The notes below the pieces were generated by a model that worked only from the letters and a program-made list of their open reading frames with translations, was not told where the DNA came from and did not search any database. From positions 186,001 through 250,000 of the forward strand of contig JAWKQO010000004.1 of assembly GCA_041390105.1 (NCBI GenBank): 64,000 bases of DNA, in the 5' to 3' direction. The position numbers and the translations under genes were made by a program. Origin of the DNA: Gemmatimonadota bacterium (lineage in GTDB: Bacteria; Gemmatimonadota; Gemmatimonadetes; Longimicrobiales; Gaopeijiaceae). Below, one piece after another: positions 38,892 to 47,900 of the stretch (positions are counted from its first letter, which is position 1; each line of letters begins with the position of its first letter).

Positions 38892-39754
38892 GCGGGACCG
38901 GCCACCCCCAGCGCGTCACTGAGCGCGGGCAGGACCGTGCCGAGCGGTCCCTCCACACGCATGGCCGCCAGCGGATCGCCCCGTGTGGGACCGAGGTTGG
39001 CGATCGCGATCGGGCGCCCTTCCTGGCTTGCCTTCAACACGAAGCGGTAGCCCGAGAAGACCGTCAGGGACGAGCCCACGACCAGGAGCACGTCGCCGTC
39101 CCGGTAGAGCGACCACGCGTTCTCGACGCGCGGCTTGGGCACGTTTTCACCGAAGAAGACCACGTCCGGCTTGAGCATCCCGCCGCAGGCCTGGCAGGCG
39201 GGCACCCGCACCCCAGCGATGAGCGCCGTCGGCACCTCCGCATCCCCATCGGGAGCAACGGGAGCGAGCGTCTCGCTCAAGGCCGGGTTCTCCGCGAGGA
39301 GACGCTGCTGCAGCGCCTCGCGCGTGCTCCGGTCGTCGCAGGAAAGACAGCGCACGGTGCTGAGGGTCCCGTGAAGCTCCAGCACGCGGGAGCTGCCTGC
39401 GCGCTGGTGGAGCTCATCGACGTTCTGCGTGATGATGCCCCGGATGAGGCCCGCCTGTTCGAGCCTGGCCAGGGCACGGTGTCCCGCATTCGGCTGGGCG
39501 TCGGCGACCCGCCGCCACCCCACGCTGCTCCGGGTCCAGTATCGCTGACGCACCGCTTCGTCGCCGATAAACTCGCGGAATTGAATCGGTGGGCGCCGGG
39601 GCGCGGACGCCGGGCTACGGTAGTCGGGAATCCCCGATTCGGTGCTGATGCCCGCCCCCGACAAGACGACGGTCGGCCGCTCCCGCATGAGCGCGGCCAG
39701 CGCCTCGATCAGGGGCGGGAGCTGCTCGGCAACCGGGTCCGCCTCCGGACGCAC
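38888..39754 (-). CDS. Sir2-family NAD-dependent protein deacylase
   Basis: A 288-residue sirtuin. The NAD site has GAGIST (33-38) and GIPDYRS. TQNVDELH (109-116) and catalytic His128 in LELHGT follow. The zinc site has four cysteines, Cys136/Cys139 and Cys187/Cys190, with an unusually long spacer of 47 residues between the pairs; compact bacterial sirtuins have about 20. The motif DVVFFGENVP and the C-terminal GSSLTVFSGY complete the family. It would remove acetyl or other acyl groups from lysines. It lies five bases after greA and overlaps the ATPase gene by four bases, an unexpected place for a sirtuin. The start is GTG. Confidence 0.9.
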   Translation of the reverse strand: MRPEADPVAEQLPPLIEALAALMRERPTVVLSGAGISTESGIPDYRSPASAPRRPPIQFREFIGDEAVRQRYWTRSSVGWRRVADAQPNAGHRALARLEQAGLIRGIITQNVDELHQRAGSSRVLELHGTLSTVRCLSCDDRSTREALQQRLLAENPALSETLAPVAPDGDAEVPTALIAGVRVPACQACGGMLKPDVVFFGENVPKPRVENAWSLYRDGDVLLVVGSSLTVFSGYRFVLKASQEGRPIAIANLGPTRGDPLAAMRVEGPLGTVLPALSDALGVAGPA

Positions 39755-39759
39755 GGTGA

Positions 39760-40242
39760 CTACTGGCTCATCCCGAGCTGCTGGGGCAGGGTCAGCACTT
39801 CCAGCACCCTGAAGACCCGCCGGCCCACGGGCAGCTCGATGGACACCTCGTCCCCGCTGGCCGAACCCAGCAACCCACGCCCGATCGGAGAGGCCATTGA
39901 GACCTGTCCACCGTCGAGGTCCATGAAGTCACTGGCCACGATCGTGAATGTGACCTCCTCCTCCATGATCGGGTCGTGCACCTTCACGCGCGACCCGAAC
40001 CCCACGCGATCATGCGGCATCTCCTTCACGTTGATCTTGGAGAGCTCCGACATGCGCTGGGTGAGATGTCCCAATCGAGCTTGGACGAACTGCTGACGCT
40101 CGAGCGCCGATTTGTACTCGGCATTCTCCCGCAGGTCTCCCAATTCCACCGCCTTGCGGATGCGATCCGGCAGGTGAACGGTGAGCTCCTCCGTCAGGTG
40201 GGCGATCTCCCCTTCCAGCTTCTCTCGGATTTCGTCGAGCAT
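39760..40242 (-). CDS. greA: Transcription elongation factor GreA
   Basis: A 160-residue factor that rescues backtracked RNA polymerase by stimulating transcript cleavage. The N-terminal coiled coil covers about 1-75 with the acidic tip in DLRENAEYKSALERQ. The C-terminal FKBP-like domain starts near 80 and contains VHDPIMEEEVTFTIVASDF and SPIGRGLLGSASGDEVSIELP, the standard GreA/GreB signature. Length matches E. coli GreA (158). It is the first gene of the minus-strand operon greA, sir2, ABC ATPase, permease, AttH-like. It is divergent from lysC with 204 bases between them. Confidence 0.95.
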   Translation of the reverse strand: MLDEIREKLEGEIAHLTEELTVHLPDRIRKAVELGDLRENAEYKSALERQQFVQARLGHLTQRMSELSKINVKEMPHDRVGFGSRVKVHDPIMEEEVTFTIVASDFMDLDGGQVSMASPIGRGLLGSASGDEVSIELPVGRRVFRVLEVLTLPQQLGMSQ

Positions 40243-40446
40243 AGGGTTGCCTCGGGACTGCGTTCTTCGGGACTGATGACCGATGGGTCGGTGGGGCGGC
40301 CCCGTGTGTACGTGGGGCCCGAACGTCTGGGGGCGGAGCCCTCGGGCTCCGTCCTAGCGGAAGCTATCCAAGGGACGCGGAGGCGCCAAGGTCCGCCCCT
40401 TCCCCACCGCCTTGCCCGCCCCTGGGGCTGCCATCAGCTTGGATTC

Positions 40447-41793
40447 ATGAGACCACGAATCCTCAAGTTCGGCGGCACTTCGGTAGCCGATGCCGACCGC
40501 ATGCGCAGGGTGGGCGTCCTGGTGCGGGACGCGCTGCCCGCTGCCCCCGTGGTGGTGCTGTCGGCCACGGCAGGGACCACCAACACGCTGTTGTCGGCCG
40601 CCGAATCCGCCGAGGCCGGTGAGGTGGAGCGAGCGCTCCTGGACGTGCGGGCCCTGGGGGAGCGCCATCGCACGCTGGCCCACGACCTCCTCGGACCCTC
40701 GCACGAACTGGACGACGACATCGACGCCTACGTGCACGAGATCGAGCTGCTGATCCGAGGCATCGGTTTGCTGCGCGAGCTGTCTCCACGCTCCCGGGAT
40801 GCCATTGCGAGCTTCGGCGAGCGTTTGTCCACCCTGATCTTCACGGATCACCTTCGCGAAGAGGGCGTGTTCGTCACCCACGTGGATGCGCGCACGGTCA
40901 CCCGCACCGACGACGATTTCGGCAAGGCCCGCCCCGACCGAGCGGCTCTCGCAGGCCTCTGTGCCACGCTCGTTGCTCCGCACGTCGGTCCCGACAAGGC
41001 GGTGGTGACCGAGGGCTTCATCGGAGCCACCGAAGACGGGGTGACCACCACGCTGGGCCGCGGTGGGAGTGACTTCACCGCAGCATTGCTCGGCGAGTCC
41101 CTCGGTGCCGCGGAGGTACAGATCTGGACGGACGTCGAAGGGGTCTATACCGCGGACCCCCGCATCGTGCGGGACGCCCGGCCCATCGCGGAGCTGTCGT
41201 TCGCAGAAGCGGCCGAGCTTGCGGCCTTTGGCGCCAAGGTGCTGCACCCCGCCACCATCCAGCCGGCGGTCAATGCCGGCATCCCCGTCACGGTTCGCGA
41301 CACGATGCGCCCGGACGGCCGCTACACCACCATTCAGGCCGAGGTGGAGACCGGCCGGCCCGTGACCGCGATCGCCAGCCGGACCGGCATCACCGTGATC
41401 ACGGTCACGTCTTCACGCATGCTCCTCCAATCCGGCTTTCTGGAACGGCTCTTCGAGGTGTTCGGTCGTCACGAGGTGGACGTGGACCTCGTCGCCACGG
41501 CGGAGGTCAGCGTGTCGCTGACGGTGGGTAGCGACGTGTCGCTCAAGGAGGTCCTCGCAGAACTGCGTGAGTTCTCCCGGGTGGCAGTGGCGGAAGGTCG
41601 CGCGGTGGTCGCGGTGATCGGCGAGCGCCTGAAGGCCACCGCCGGCGTGGGAACCAAGATCTTCGGGGCGTTGGCGGACATCAACGTGGAGATGATCTCC
41701 ATGGGTGCCAACGAGATCAACCTGTCTCTGGTGGTGAAAGAGGAAGACGTGCCGGAGGCGGTGCGCAGGTTGCACGCAGCGCTGTTCGGGTAG
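40447..41793 (+). CDS. lysC: Aspartate kinase
   Basis: A 448-residue enzyme phosphorylating aspartate, the first step toward lysine, methionine, threonine and diaminopimelate. The catalytic domain begins KFGGTSVADA. It includes FGERLS, LGRGGSDFTAALL and WTDVEGVYTADPRIV, then AAELAAFGAKVLHPATIQPA. Two ACT domains (about 305-448) provide feedback control, ending GVGTKIFGALADINVEMISMGANEINLSLVV. The catalytic domain is of the longer monofunctional type, with an inserted helical segment (about 70-115) seen in the LysC/ThrA class rather than the short actinobacterial class. It is transcribed alone. The 204-base leader contains a tight GGAGCCC/GGGCTCC hairpin at 40335-40350 but nothing I recognise as a lysine riboswitch. 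Confidence 0.94.
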   Translation: MRPRILKFGGTSVADADRMRRVGVLVRDALPAAPVVVLSATAGTTNTLLSAAESAEAGEVERALLDVRALGERHRTLAHDLLGPSHELDDDIDAYVHEIELLIRGIGLLRELSPRSRDAIASFGERLSTLIFTDHLREEGVFVTHVDARTVTRTDDDFGKARPDRAALAGLCATLVAPHVGPDKAVVTEGFIGATEDGVTTTLGRGGSDFTAALLGESLGAAEVQIWTDVEGVYTADPRIVRDARPIAELSFAEAAELAAFGAKVLHPATIQPAVNAGIPVTVRDTMRPDGRYTTIQAEVETGRPVTAIASRTGITVITVTSSRMLLQSGFLERLFEVFGRHEVDVDLVATAEVSVSLTVGSDVSLKEVLAELREFSRVAVAEGRAVVAVIGERLKATAGVGTKIFGALADINVEMISMGANEINLSLVVKEEDVPEAVRRLHAALFG

Positions 41794-41814
41794 GACGACG
41801 GCGTCCCGAGCTCG

Positions 41815-43284
41815 TCAGCGCCGCATCACCGCTTCGATCTCCTCCACCGTCTTGGGGGCCGTCACCGACAGGTTCTCGTAGCCGTCCTCGGTGACCAGGA
41901 TCATGTCCTCGATCATGATGGCGATACCCAGCTCGGGGATGTAGAGCTTGGGCTCGACCGTGAACACCATCCCGGGCTGTAGCGGGGTGCTGTAGTCGCG
42001 GCTATCCGTGGCGTCGAGCCCGATGTGATGACCGAGGTCTCGGACACCGGTGCCGCGTGCGCCGCTGTAGTGGGTCAGCTCGCCCGGGCCATCGACCCAG
42101 TAGGTCGGCGAAGGCATCAGCCCCCAGACCCGGTCCGCGCCCATGGTATCGATGTCCTCATTGCGCTGCAGGCCGTGGGCCTTGAATACCCCCGCGGCCG
42201 CCCGAATCACGTCCTCCATGCGCACGCCCGGCCGGATCCTGGCGAGTGCCGCCTCCTGGGCCTCCAGCACGATCTCGTAGTATCGGCGTTGCTCGTCCGA
42301 GAAGTGACCGGACACGGGAAACGTGCGGCACAGGTCGGACCCGTACATGTCGTACTCCGCGGCTCCGTAGTCGATGAAGATCAGCTCACCGTCCTTCATC
42401 TCGCGCCAAGTGTGGTTGTACTTCTCCGAGCGGAGCGTGTACAGAGAGACCGCCGCGTCTCCCGACACCACGATCGGGGCAAAGGCAGCTCGCGTGGAGC
42501 CCTCCGCCTTCCAGGTGGCCTCCATCACGCCAGCGATCTCGAGGTCGTTCTTGCCCGGAGCGATGGCTTTCATGGCGGAGAGGAGGCCGGTGGCGGAGAT
42601 GCGTGCCGCAGTCCGTAGCGCCTCGATCTCATGAGCATCCTTGATCAGCCGCATACGGTGAAGGAGTGGACTGACATTCTCGATGCGCACGCCGGGGAGA
42701 CGCGAGGCCACGGCCTCCTCCAGCTGCTGACGGTAGGACCGCGGCCCACTCAGCCCCGGAGGAGCGTAAAGGCGGCCGGTGTCGCGCAGGAACCAGAGCA
42801 CCTCGGAGTCTCCGACGAGTCGCGCCAGCGCGTCCGTGAATCCGTCGATCGGCAGAGACTCCTCCACGCCGAGCCGGCGCGCCGTTTCCTCTCCCGGAGC
42901 GATTCTCAGGATGGTGCGATTCCAGGCCGAGTAGCGGAAGCGTTCGTCGGGAATGGAGTACTGCGCGCCGGCGAATTGGAACGAATCGGGGAGGAAGACC
43001 ACGCTGGCGCCGTCCGGAGTGCCGTCCGGGTAGATCAGGAGCACGGCGTACGGCGACTCGATTCCGGTCAGGTACCAGAAGTCTGGATCCTGGCGACCCT
43101 CCCCCCCCGAGCGGACGAGGTAGGCACCGGGCACCAGGACGGGCTGACGACCCACCTGCTCGAACAGGCGGGCGCGGCGGGCGGCGTAGGCAGACGTGGG
43201 CACGGCGATCTCCCGCTGCGCCGCCGCGCTGGCCGGGGCCAGCAGAAGCAGGCAGCATAGGAGGCCGGGGACGGGTCGCATCAT
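41815..43284 (-). CDS. Secreted Xaa-Pro aminopeptidase (family M24B)
   Basis: A 489-residue metallopeptidase with a signal peptide (MMRPVPGLLCCLLLLAPASAAAQ). It has an aminopeptidase-P N-terminal domain (about 30-190, containing QDPDFWYLTGIESPYAVLLI) and a pita-bread catalytic domain. The metal ligands are recognisable as Asp in FIDYGAAEYDMYGSDLCRTFP (two), His in LGHHIGLDATD, and Glu in VFTVEPKLYI and IMIEDMILVTEDG. It would remove N-terminal residues preceding proline, complementing the two S9 peptidases. The start was placed at the double Met opening the signal; 21 codons upstream are non-coding. It is divergent from the sulfatase gene with 169 bases between. Confidence 0.92.
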   Translation of the reverse strand: MMRPVPGLLCCLLLLAPASAAAQREIAVPTSAYAARRARLFEQVGRQPVLVPGAYLVRSGGEGRQDPDFWYLTGIESPYAVLLIYPDGTPDGASVVFLPDSFQFAGAQYSIPDERFRYSAWNRTILRIAPGEETARRLGVEESLPIDGFTDALARLVGDSEVLWFLRDTGRLYAPPGLSGPRSYRQQLEEAVASRLPGVRIENVSPLLHRMRLIKDAHEIEALRTAARISATGLLSAMKAIAPGKNDLEIAGVMEATWKAEGSTRAAFAPIVVSGDAAVSLYTLRSEKYNHTWREMKDGELIFIDYGAAEYDMYGSDLCRTFPVSGHFSDEQRRYYEIVLEAQEAALARIRPGVRMEDVIRAAAGVFKAHGLQRNEDIDTMGADRVWGLMPSPTYWVDGPGELTHYSGARGTGVRDLGHHIGLDATDSRDYSTPLQPGMVFTVEPKLYIPELGIAIMIEDMILVTEDGYENLSVTAPKTVEEIEAVMRR

Positions 43285-43453
43285 CGAGTCAGCGCCTGTG
43301 GTGGTAGGTGACGGCCAAGCATGGGACCGCGCAGGCACAGGCGCCACCCGCTGCGGACCGGTTACCTCCGCGGCCGTCCCGCCACCGCTTGCCCGCCTGC
43401 GGCCTCCGTCGACATCGTGCCGTCTCTACTCCAAGCCCTCGACAGGAATCGAC

Positions 43454-44950
43454 ATGCGCATCCGCCGCCGAGCACTCGTGCCGCTCCTCTTCCTGTTCGC
43501 GTGCCGTCCGTCGCCCGACGCCGCACCGGTGACGGAATCGGTGCCCCAGATCCCCGGCCCCCGCCCGGATGTCCTCGTCGTCGTCGTCGACGATCTGCGC
43601 TGGGACGAGTTCGGGGCGGCCGGACATCCCTATCTGGAGACACCCAACATCGATCGCTTGGCCGCGGAGGGCGCGCTCTTCACCCAGTCCTTCCACGCGG
43701 TCCCGCTGTGTTCGCCCAACCGTGCCAGCATCCTTACGGGCCAGTACCCCTCGCGGCACGGTGTCATCGACAACGTGTCACGGAGTCTGCTCAGTCACAC
43801 CCTGGAGACATTTCCCCAGGTGATGCAGACGGAGGGGTATCGCACCGCCTTCCTCGGGAAGTGGCATATGGGGAACGATCCGACGCCGAGGCCCGGGTTC
43901 GACTACTGGGTGGGGCTTCCCGGGCAGGGACGGTCGACGGATCCGGAGCTCTTCGAAGACGGCCGCCTTCAGGTTGTGCCGGGATACACGACGGACCTGC
44001 TGACGGATCGAGCGCTCTCCTTCATCGATGCGCAGCCCGAGGGTCAGCCGTGGCTCGTCTACCTCGCGCACAAGGCCGTGCACCCGGACATCCGGCAGCG
44101 CGACGACGGCTCCGTGGACCCGAGTTCTTCTTTGGGCTATGTCCCGGCGCCCCGGCACCGTGGACGGTACGAGCAGGAGGTTTTCCCCCGGCGGCCGAAC
44201 GTGGTCGACTCCGCCGAGGAACTGGACGAACAGCCGGCGCTGCAGCGCGCCTTGGCCTACCGCGCCACTCCCGCCATCACCCGCGACTTCGGCGGGATCC
44301 TTGATCCCGGCACCAGTGAGGAGTCGATCCGACGACGAGCTGAGATGCTCCTGGCGGTGGACGAGAGCCTGGGTCGCCTTCTCGAGGCGCTGGAAGCGCG
44401 GGGCACGCTCGACCGTACTGCCATCGTCCTCACGAGCGACAACGGCTACTTCTTCGGCGAACACGGTTTGAGCCTCGAACGACGACTTCCGTACGAGGAG
44501 TCCGTGCGCAACCCCCTGCTCGTGCGTTATCCGCCCGTGGTGTCCGCCGGCCTCCGGCCGGAGGCGATCGCCGTCTCCGTGGATATCGCCCCCACGGTGC
44601 TCGACCTGGCTGGGCTCCCCATCTCCGATCAAATCCAGGGCCGGTCCTTGCTCCCCGCGTTGTCCGGACAGACCCCGGCGAACTGGAGAACTTCACTACT
44701 GGTCGAGTTCTACACCTACGAGAGCCCCATGCCCTGGCTTCTGGACATGGACTACCGAATGGTGCGCACCAGGAGCCACAAGTACATCCGCTGGACGCAC
44801 CATCCGGAGCTCGACGAGATGTACGACCTGACCGCCGATCCCTATGAGTTGGACAACATCGTCGACGATCCCTCCTCGGCCGGCATCCGCGAGAACCTCA
44901 AGGCGGAGCTTCGCCGTCTGAGCCTGGAGGCATTGGGACTGAGCTACTGA
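43454..44950 (+). CDS. Sulfatase, predicted lipoprotein
   Basis: A 498-residue arylsulfatase-family enzyme. The lipobox LLFLFAC (Cys17) indicates membrane anchoring. The metal-binding VVVDDLRWDEFG starts the domain. Cys86 in CSPNRASILTGQYPSRHG is the residue converted to formylglycine (C-x-P-x-R type), followed by LGKWHMG and TSDNGYFFGEHGL. It would hydrolyse sulfate esters, possibly of polysaccharides. Maturation needs a formylglycine-generating enzyme or an anaerobic sulfatase-maturating enzyme; none is in this window. The 3' end converges on the giant PKD gene with only 12 bases between. The motif has Asn where Ser or another small residue is commoner (SPNR), which is allowed. Confidence 0.92.
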   Translation: MRIRRRALVPLLFLFACRPSPDAAPVTESVPQIPGPRPDVLVVVVDDLRWDEFGAAGHPYLETPNIDRLAAEGALFTQSFHAVPLCSPNRASILTGQYPSRHGVIDNVSRSLLSHTLETFPQVMQTEGYRTAFLGKWHMGNDPTPRPGFDYWVGLPGQGRSTDPELFEDGRLQVVPGYTTDLLTDRALSFIDAQPEGQPWLVYLAHKAVHPDIRQRDDGSVDPSSSLGYVPAPRHRGRYEQEVFPRRPNVVDSAEELDEQPALQRALAYRATPAITRDFGGILDPGTSEESIRRRAEMLLAVDESLGRLLEALEARGTLDRTAIVLTSDNGYFFGEHGLSLERRLPYEESVRNPLLVRYPPVVSAGLRPEAIAVSVDIAPTVLDLAGLPISDQIQGRSLLPALSGQTPANWRTSLLVEFYTYESPMPWLLDMDYRMVRTRSHKYIRWTHHPELDEMYDLTADPYELDNIVDDPSSAGIRENLKAELRRLSLEALGLSY

Positions 44951-44962
44951 CCGAGGCCCTGA

Positions 44963-47900
44963 TCAGCGACACCGCAGACCGTTGGGGCGTTGCGTGCACA
45001 GAATGTCGTCTACCCTCGTGCCCGTTGCGCCGTCATCGTCGGTCACGATCAAGGTGACGAAGTAGTTTCCGGGCGCCAAGAAGGTGTGCTGTGGGTTCTG
45101 CAGGCTCGACGCCGTTCCGTCGCCGAAGTCCCAGCTCCACGCCACCACCGTGCCGTCGGGGTCGCTACTCCGATCACTGAACGTGCAGTCGCTCAGTCCG
45201 CACTGACGATTGAAGCGAGCGGTCGGCGCCTGGTTGGGCGCCGTCGGGCTCACCGACTGGACCACCGCGTGGGTGGCACCGTCGTCGTCGGTGACCGTGA
45301 GGCTCACCGAGTAGGTGCCGGCGCCGGCGTAGGTGTGCGTTGGGTTCTGAGCCGTCGAGGTGCCCCCATCCCCGAAGTCCCACGCCCAGACCACCACGGT
45401 GCCATCCACGTCCGTGCTTCCGTCCGTGAACGTGCAATCGAGATCGGTACACGCCGAGGTGAACGCAGCGGTCGGTGCCTGGTTGGGCGCCGTCGGGCTG
45501 ACCGACTGCACCACCGCGTGCGTGGCGCCGTCGTCGTCAGTGACTGTGAGGCTCACCGAGTAGGTGCCGGCCACGGCGTAGGTGTGCGCCGGGTTCTGGG
45601 CCGTCGAGGTGCCCCCATCTCCGAAGTCCCACGCCCAGATCACCACTGCGCCATCCACGTCGACGCTCCCGTCCGTGAACGTGCAGTCCAGAGCCGTGCA
45701 CCCGAACGTGAACGCAGCGGTCGGCGCCTGGTTCGGCGGCGTCGGGCTGACCGACTGCACCACCGCGTGGCTGGCCCCGTCATCGTCGGTCACCATCAGC
45801 GTCACCGAGTAGGTGCCGGCAGCGCCGTACGTGTGGGTCGGACTCTGGGTAGCCGAGGTGCCGCCATCTCCAAAGTCCCAGCTCCACGCGACCACTGTGC
45901 CGTCGACGTCCGTGCTGCCGTCCGTGAACGTGCAGTCGAGGTCCGTACAGGCGGACGTGAACGCAGCCGTCGGCGCCTGGTTGGTGGGCGTCGGGCTGAC
46001 CGACTGCACCACCGCGTGCGTGGCGCCGTCGTCGTCAGTGACTGTGAGGCTCACCGAGTAGGTGCCCGCCGCGGCGTAGGTGTGGCTCGGGTTTTGGACC
46101 GTGGCGGTGGCCCCGTCTCCGAACGCCCAGCTCCACGCCACTACGGTGCCGTCCACGTCCGTGCTGCCGTCCGTGAACGTGCAGTCGAGATCGGTACACG
46201 CCGAGGTGAACGCGGCTGTCGGCGCTTGGTTGGGTGCCGTCGAGCTGACCGACTGCACCACCGCGTGGGTGGCCCCACCGTCGTCGGTGACCATGAGGCT
46301 CACCGAGTAGGTGCCCGCCGCGGCATAGGTGTGGCTCGGGTTTTGGACCGTGGCGGTGGCCCCGTCTCCGAACGCCCAGCTCCACGCCACTACGGTGCCG
46401 TCCACGTCCGTGCTTCCGTCCGTGAACGTGCAGTCGAGTGCCGTGCACCCGAACGTGAACGCAGCCGTCGGCGCCTGGTTGGGCGCCGTCGGGCTCACCG
46501 ACTGGACCACCGCGTGGCTGGCACCGTCGTCGTCGGTGACCGTGAGGCTCACCGAGTAGGTGCCCGCCGCGGCATAGGTGTGGCTGGGGTTTTGGACCGT
46601 GGCGGTGGCCCCGTCTCCGAACGCCCAGCTCCACGCCACTACGGTGCCGTCCACATCTGTGCTGCCGTCCGCAAACGTGCAGTCGAGTGCCGTGCACCCG
46701 AACGTGAACGCAGCCGTCGGCGCCTGGTTGGGCGCCGTCGGGCTGGCCGACTGGACCACCGTGTGGGTGGCACCGTCGTCGTCGGTGACCGTGAGGCTCA
46801 CCGAGTAGGTACCCGCCGCGGCGTAGGTGTGGCTCGGGTTTTGGACCGTGGCGGTGGCCCCGTCTCCGAACGCCCAGCTCCACGCCACCACGGTGCCATC
46901 CGCGTCCGTGCTTCCGTCCGTGAACGTGCAATCGAGATCGGTACACGCCGAGGTGAACGCAGCGGTCGGCGCCTGGTTCGGCGGCGTCGGGCTGACCGAC
47001 TGCACCACCGCGTGGGTGGCCCCACCGTCGTCGGTGACCATGAGGCTCACCGAGTAGGTGCCGGCCACGGCGTAGGTGTGCGCCGGGTTCTGGGCCGTCG
47101 ACGTGCCCCCATCCCCGAAGTCCCACGCCCAGCTCACCACTGCGCCGTCCACGTCCGTGCTGCCGTCCGTGAACGTGCAATCGAGATCGGTGCACGCCGA
47201 GGCGAATGCGGCTGTCGGCGCTTGGTTGGGTGCCGTCGGCGTGACCGATTGGACCACCGCGTGGGTGGCCCCGTCATCGTCGGTCACCATCAGCGTCACC
47301 GAGTAGGTGCCGGCAGCGCTGTACGTGTGGGTCGGACTCTGGGCGGTGGACGTGCCGCCGTCTCCAAACGTCCAGCTCCACGCGACCACGGTGCCGTCCA
47401 CATCCGTGCTGCCGTCCGTGAACGTACAGTCGAGGTCCGTACAGGAGGACGTGAACGCCGCCGTCGGCGCCTGGTTCGCGGGCGTCGGGCTGACCGTCTG
47501 CACCAGGGTGTGGGTGGCGCCGTCGTCGTCGGTGACTGTGAGGCTCACCGAGTAGGTGCCGGCGGCGGCATACGTGTAGGTCGGGCTCTGGGCGGTCGAC
47601 GTGCCGCCGTCTCCGAACGCCCAAATCCACGCGACCACGGTGCCGTCCACATCCGTGCTGCCGTCCGTGAACGTGCAGTCGAGGTCCGTACATGCGGATG
47701 TGAACGCCGCTGTCGGTGCCTGGTTCGCGGGCGTCGGGCTGACCGTCTGCACCACCGCGTGCGTAGCCCCGTCGTCGTCGGTCACCAGCAGGGTCACGGA
47801 GTAGGTGCCTGCTGCGCCATAAGTGTGACTCGGGTTTTGGATCGTGGCGGTGGCCCCGTCTCCGAACGCCCAGCTCCACGCCACCACGGTGCCGTCGACG

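Noticed and set aside
40243..40446. Lysine riboswitch before lysC
   Set aside because: The leader has one tight hairpin but nothing matching the five-helix lysine aptamer or a following expression platform.
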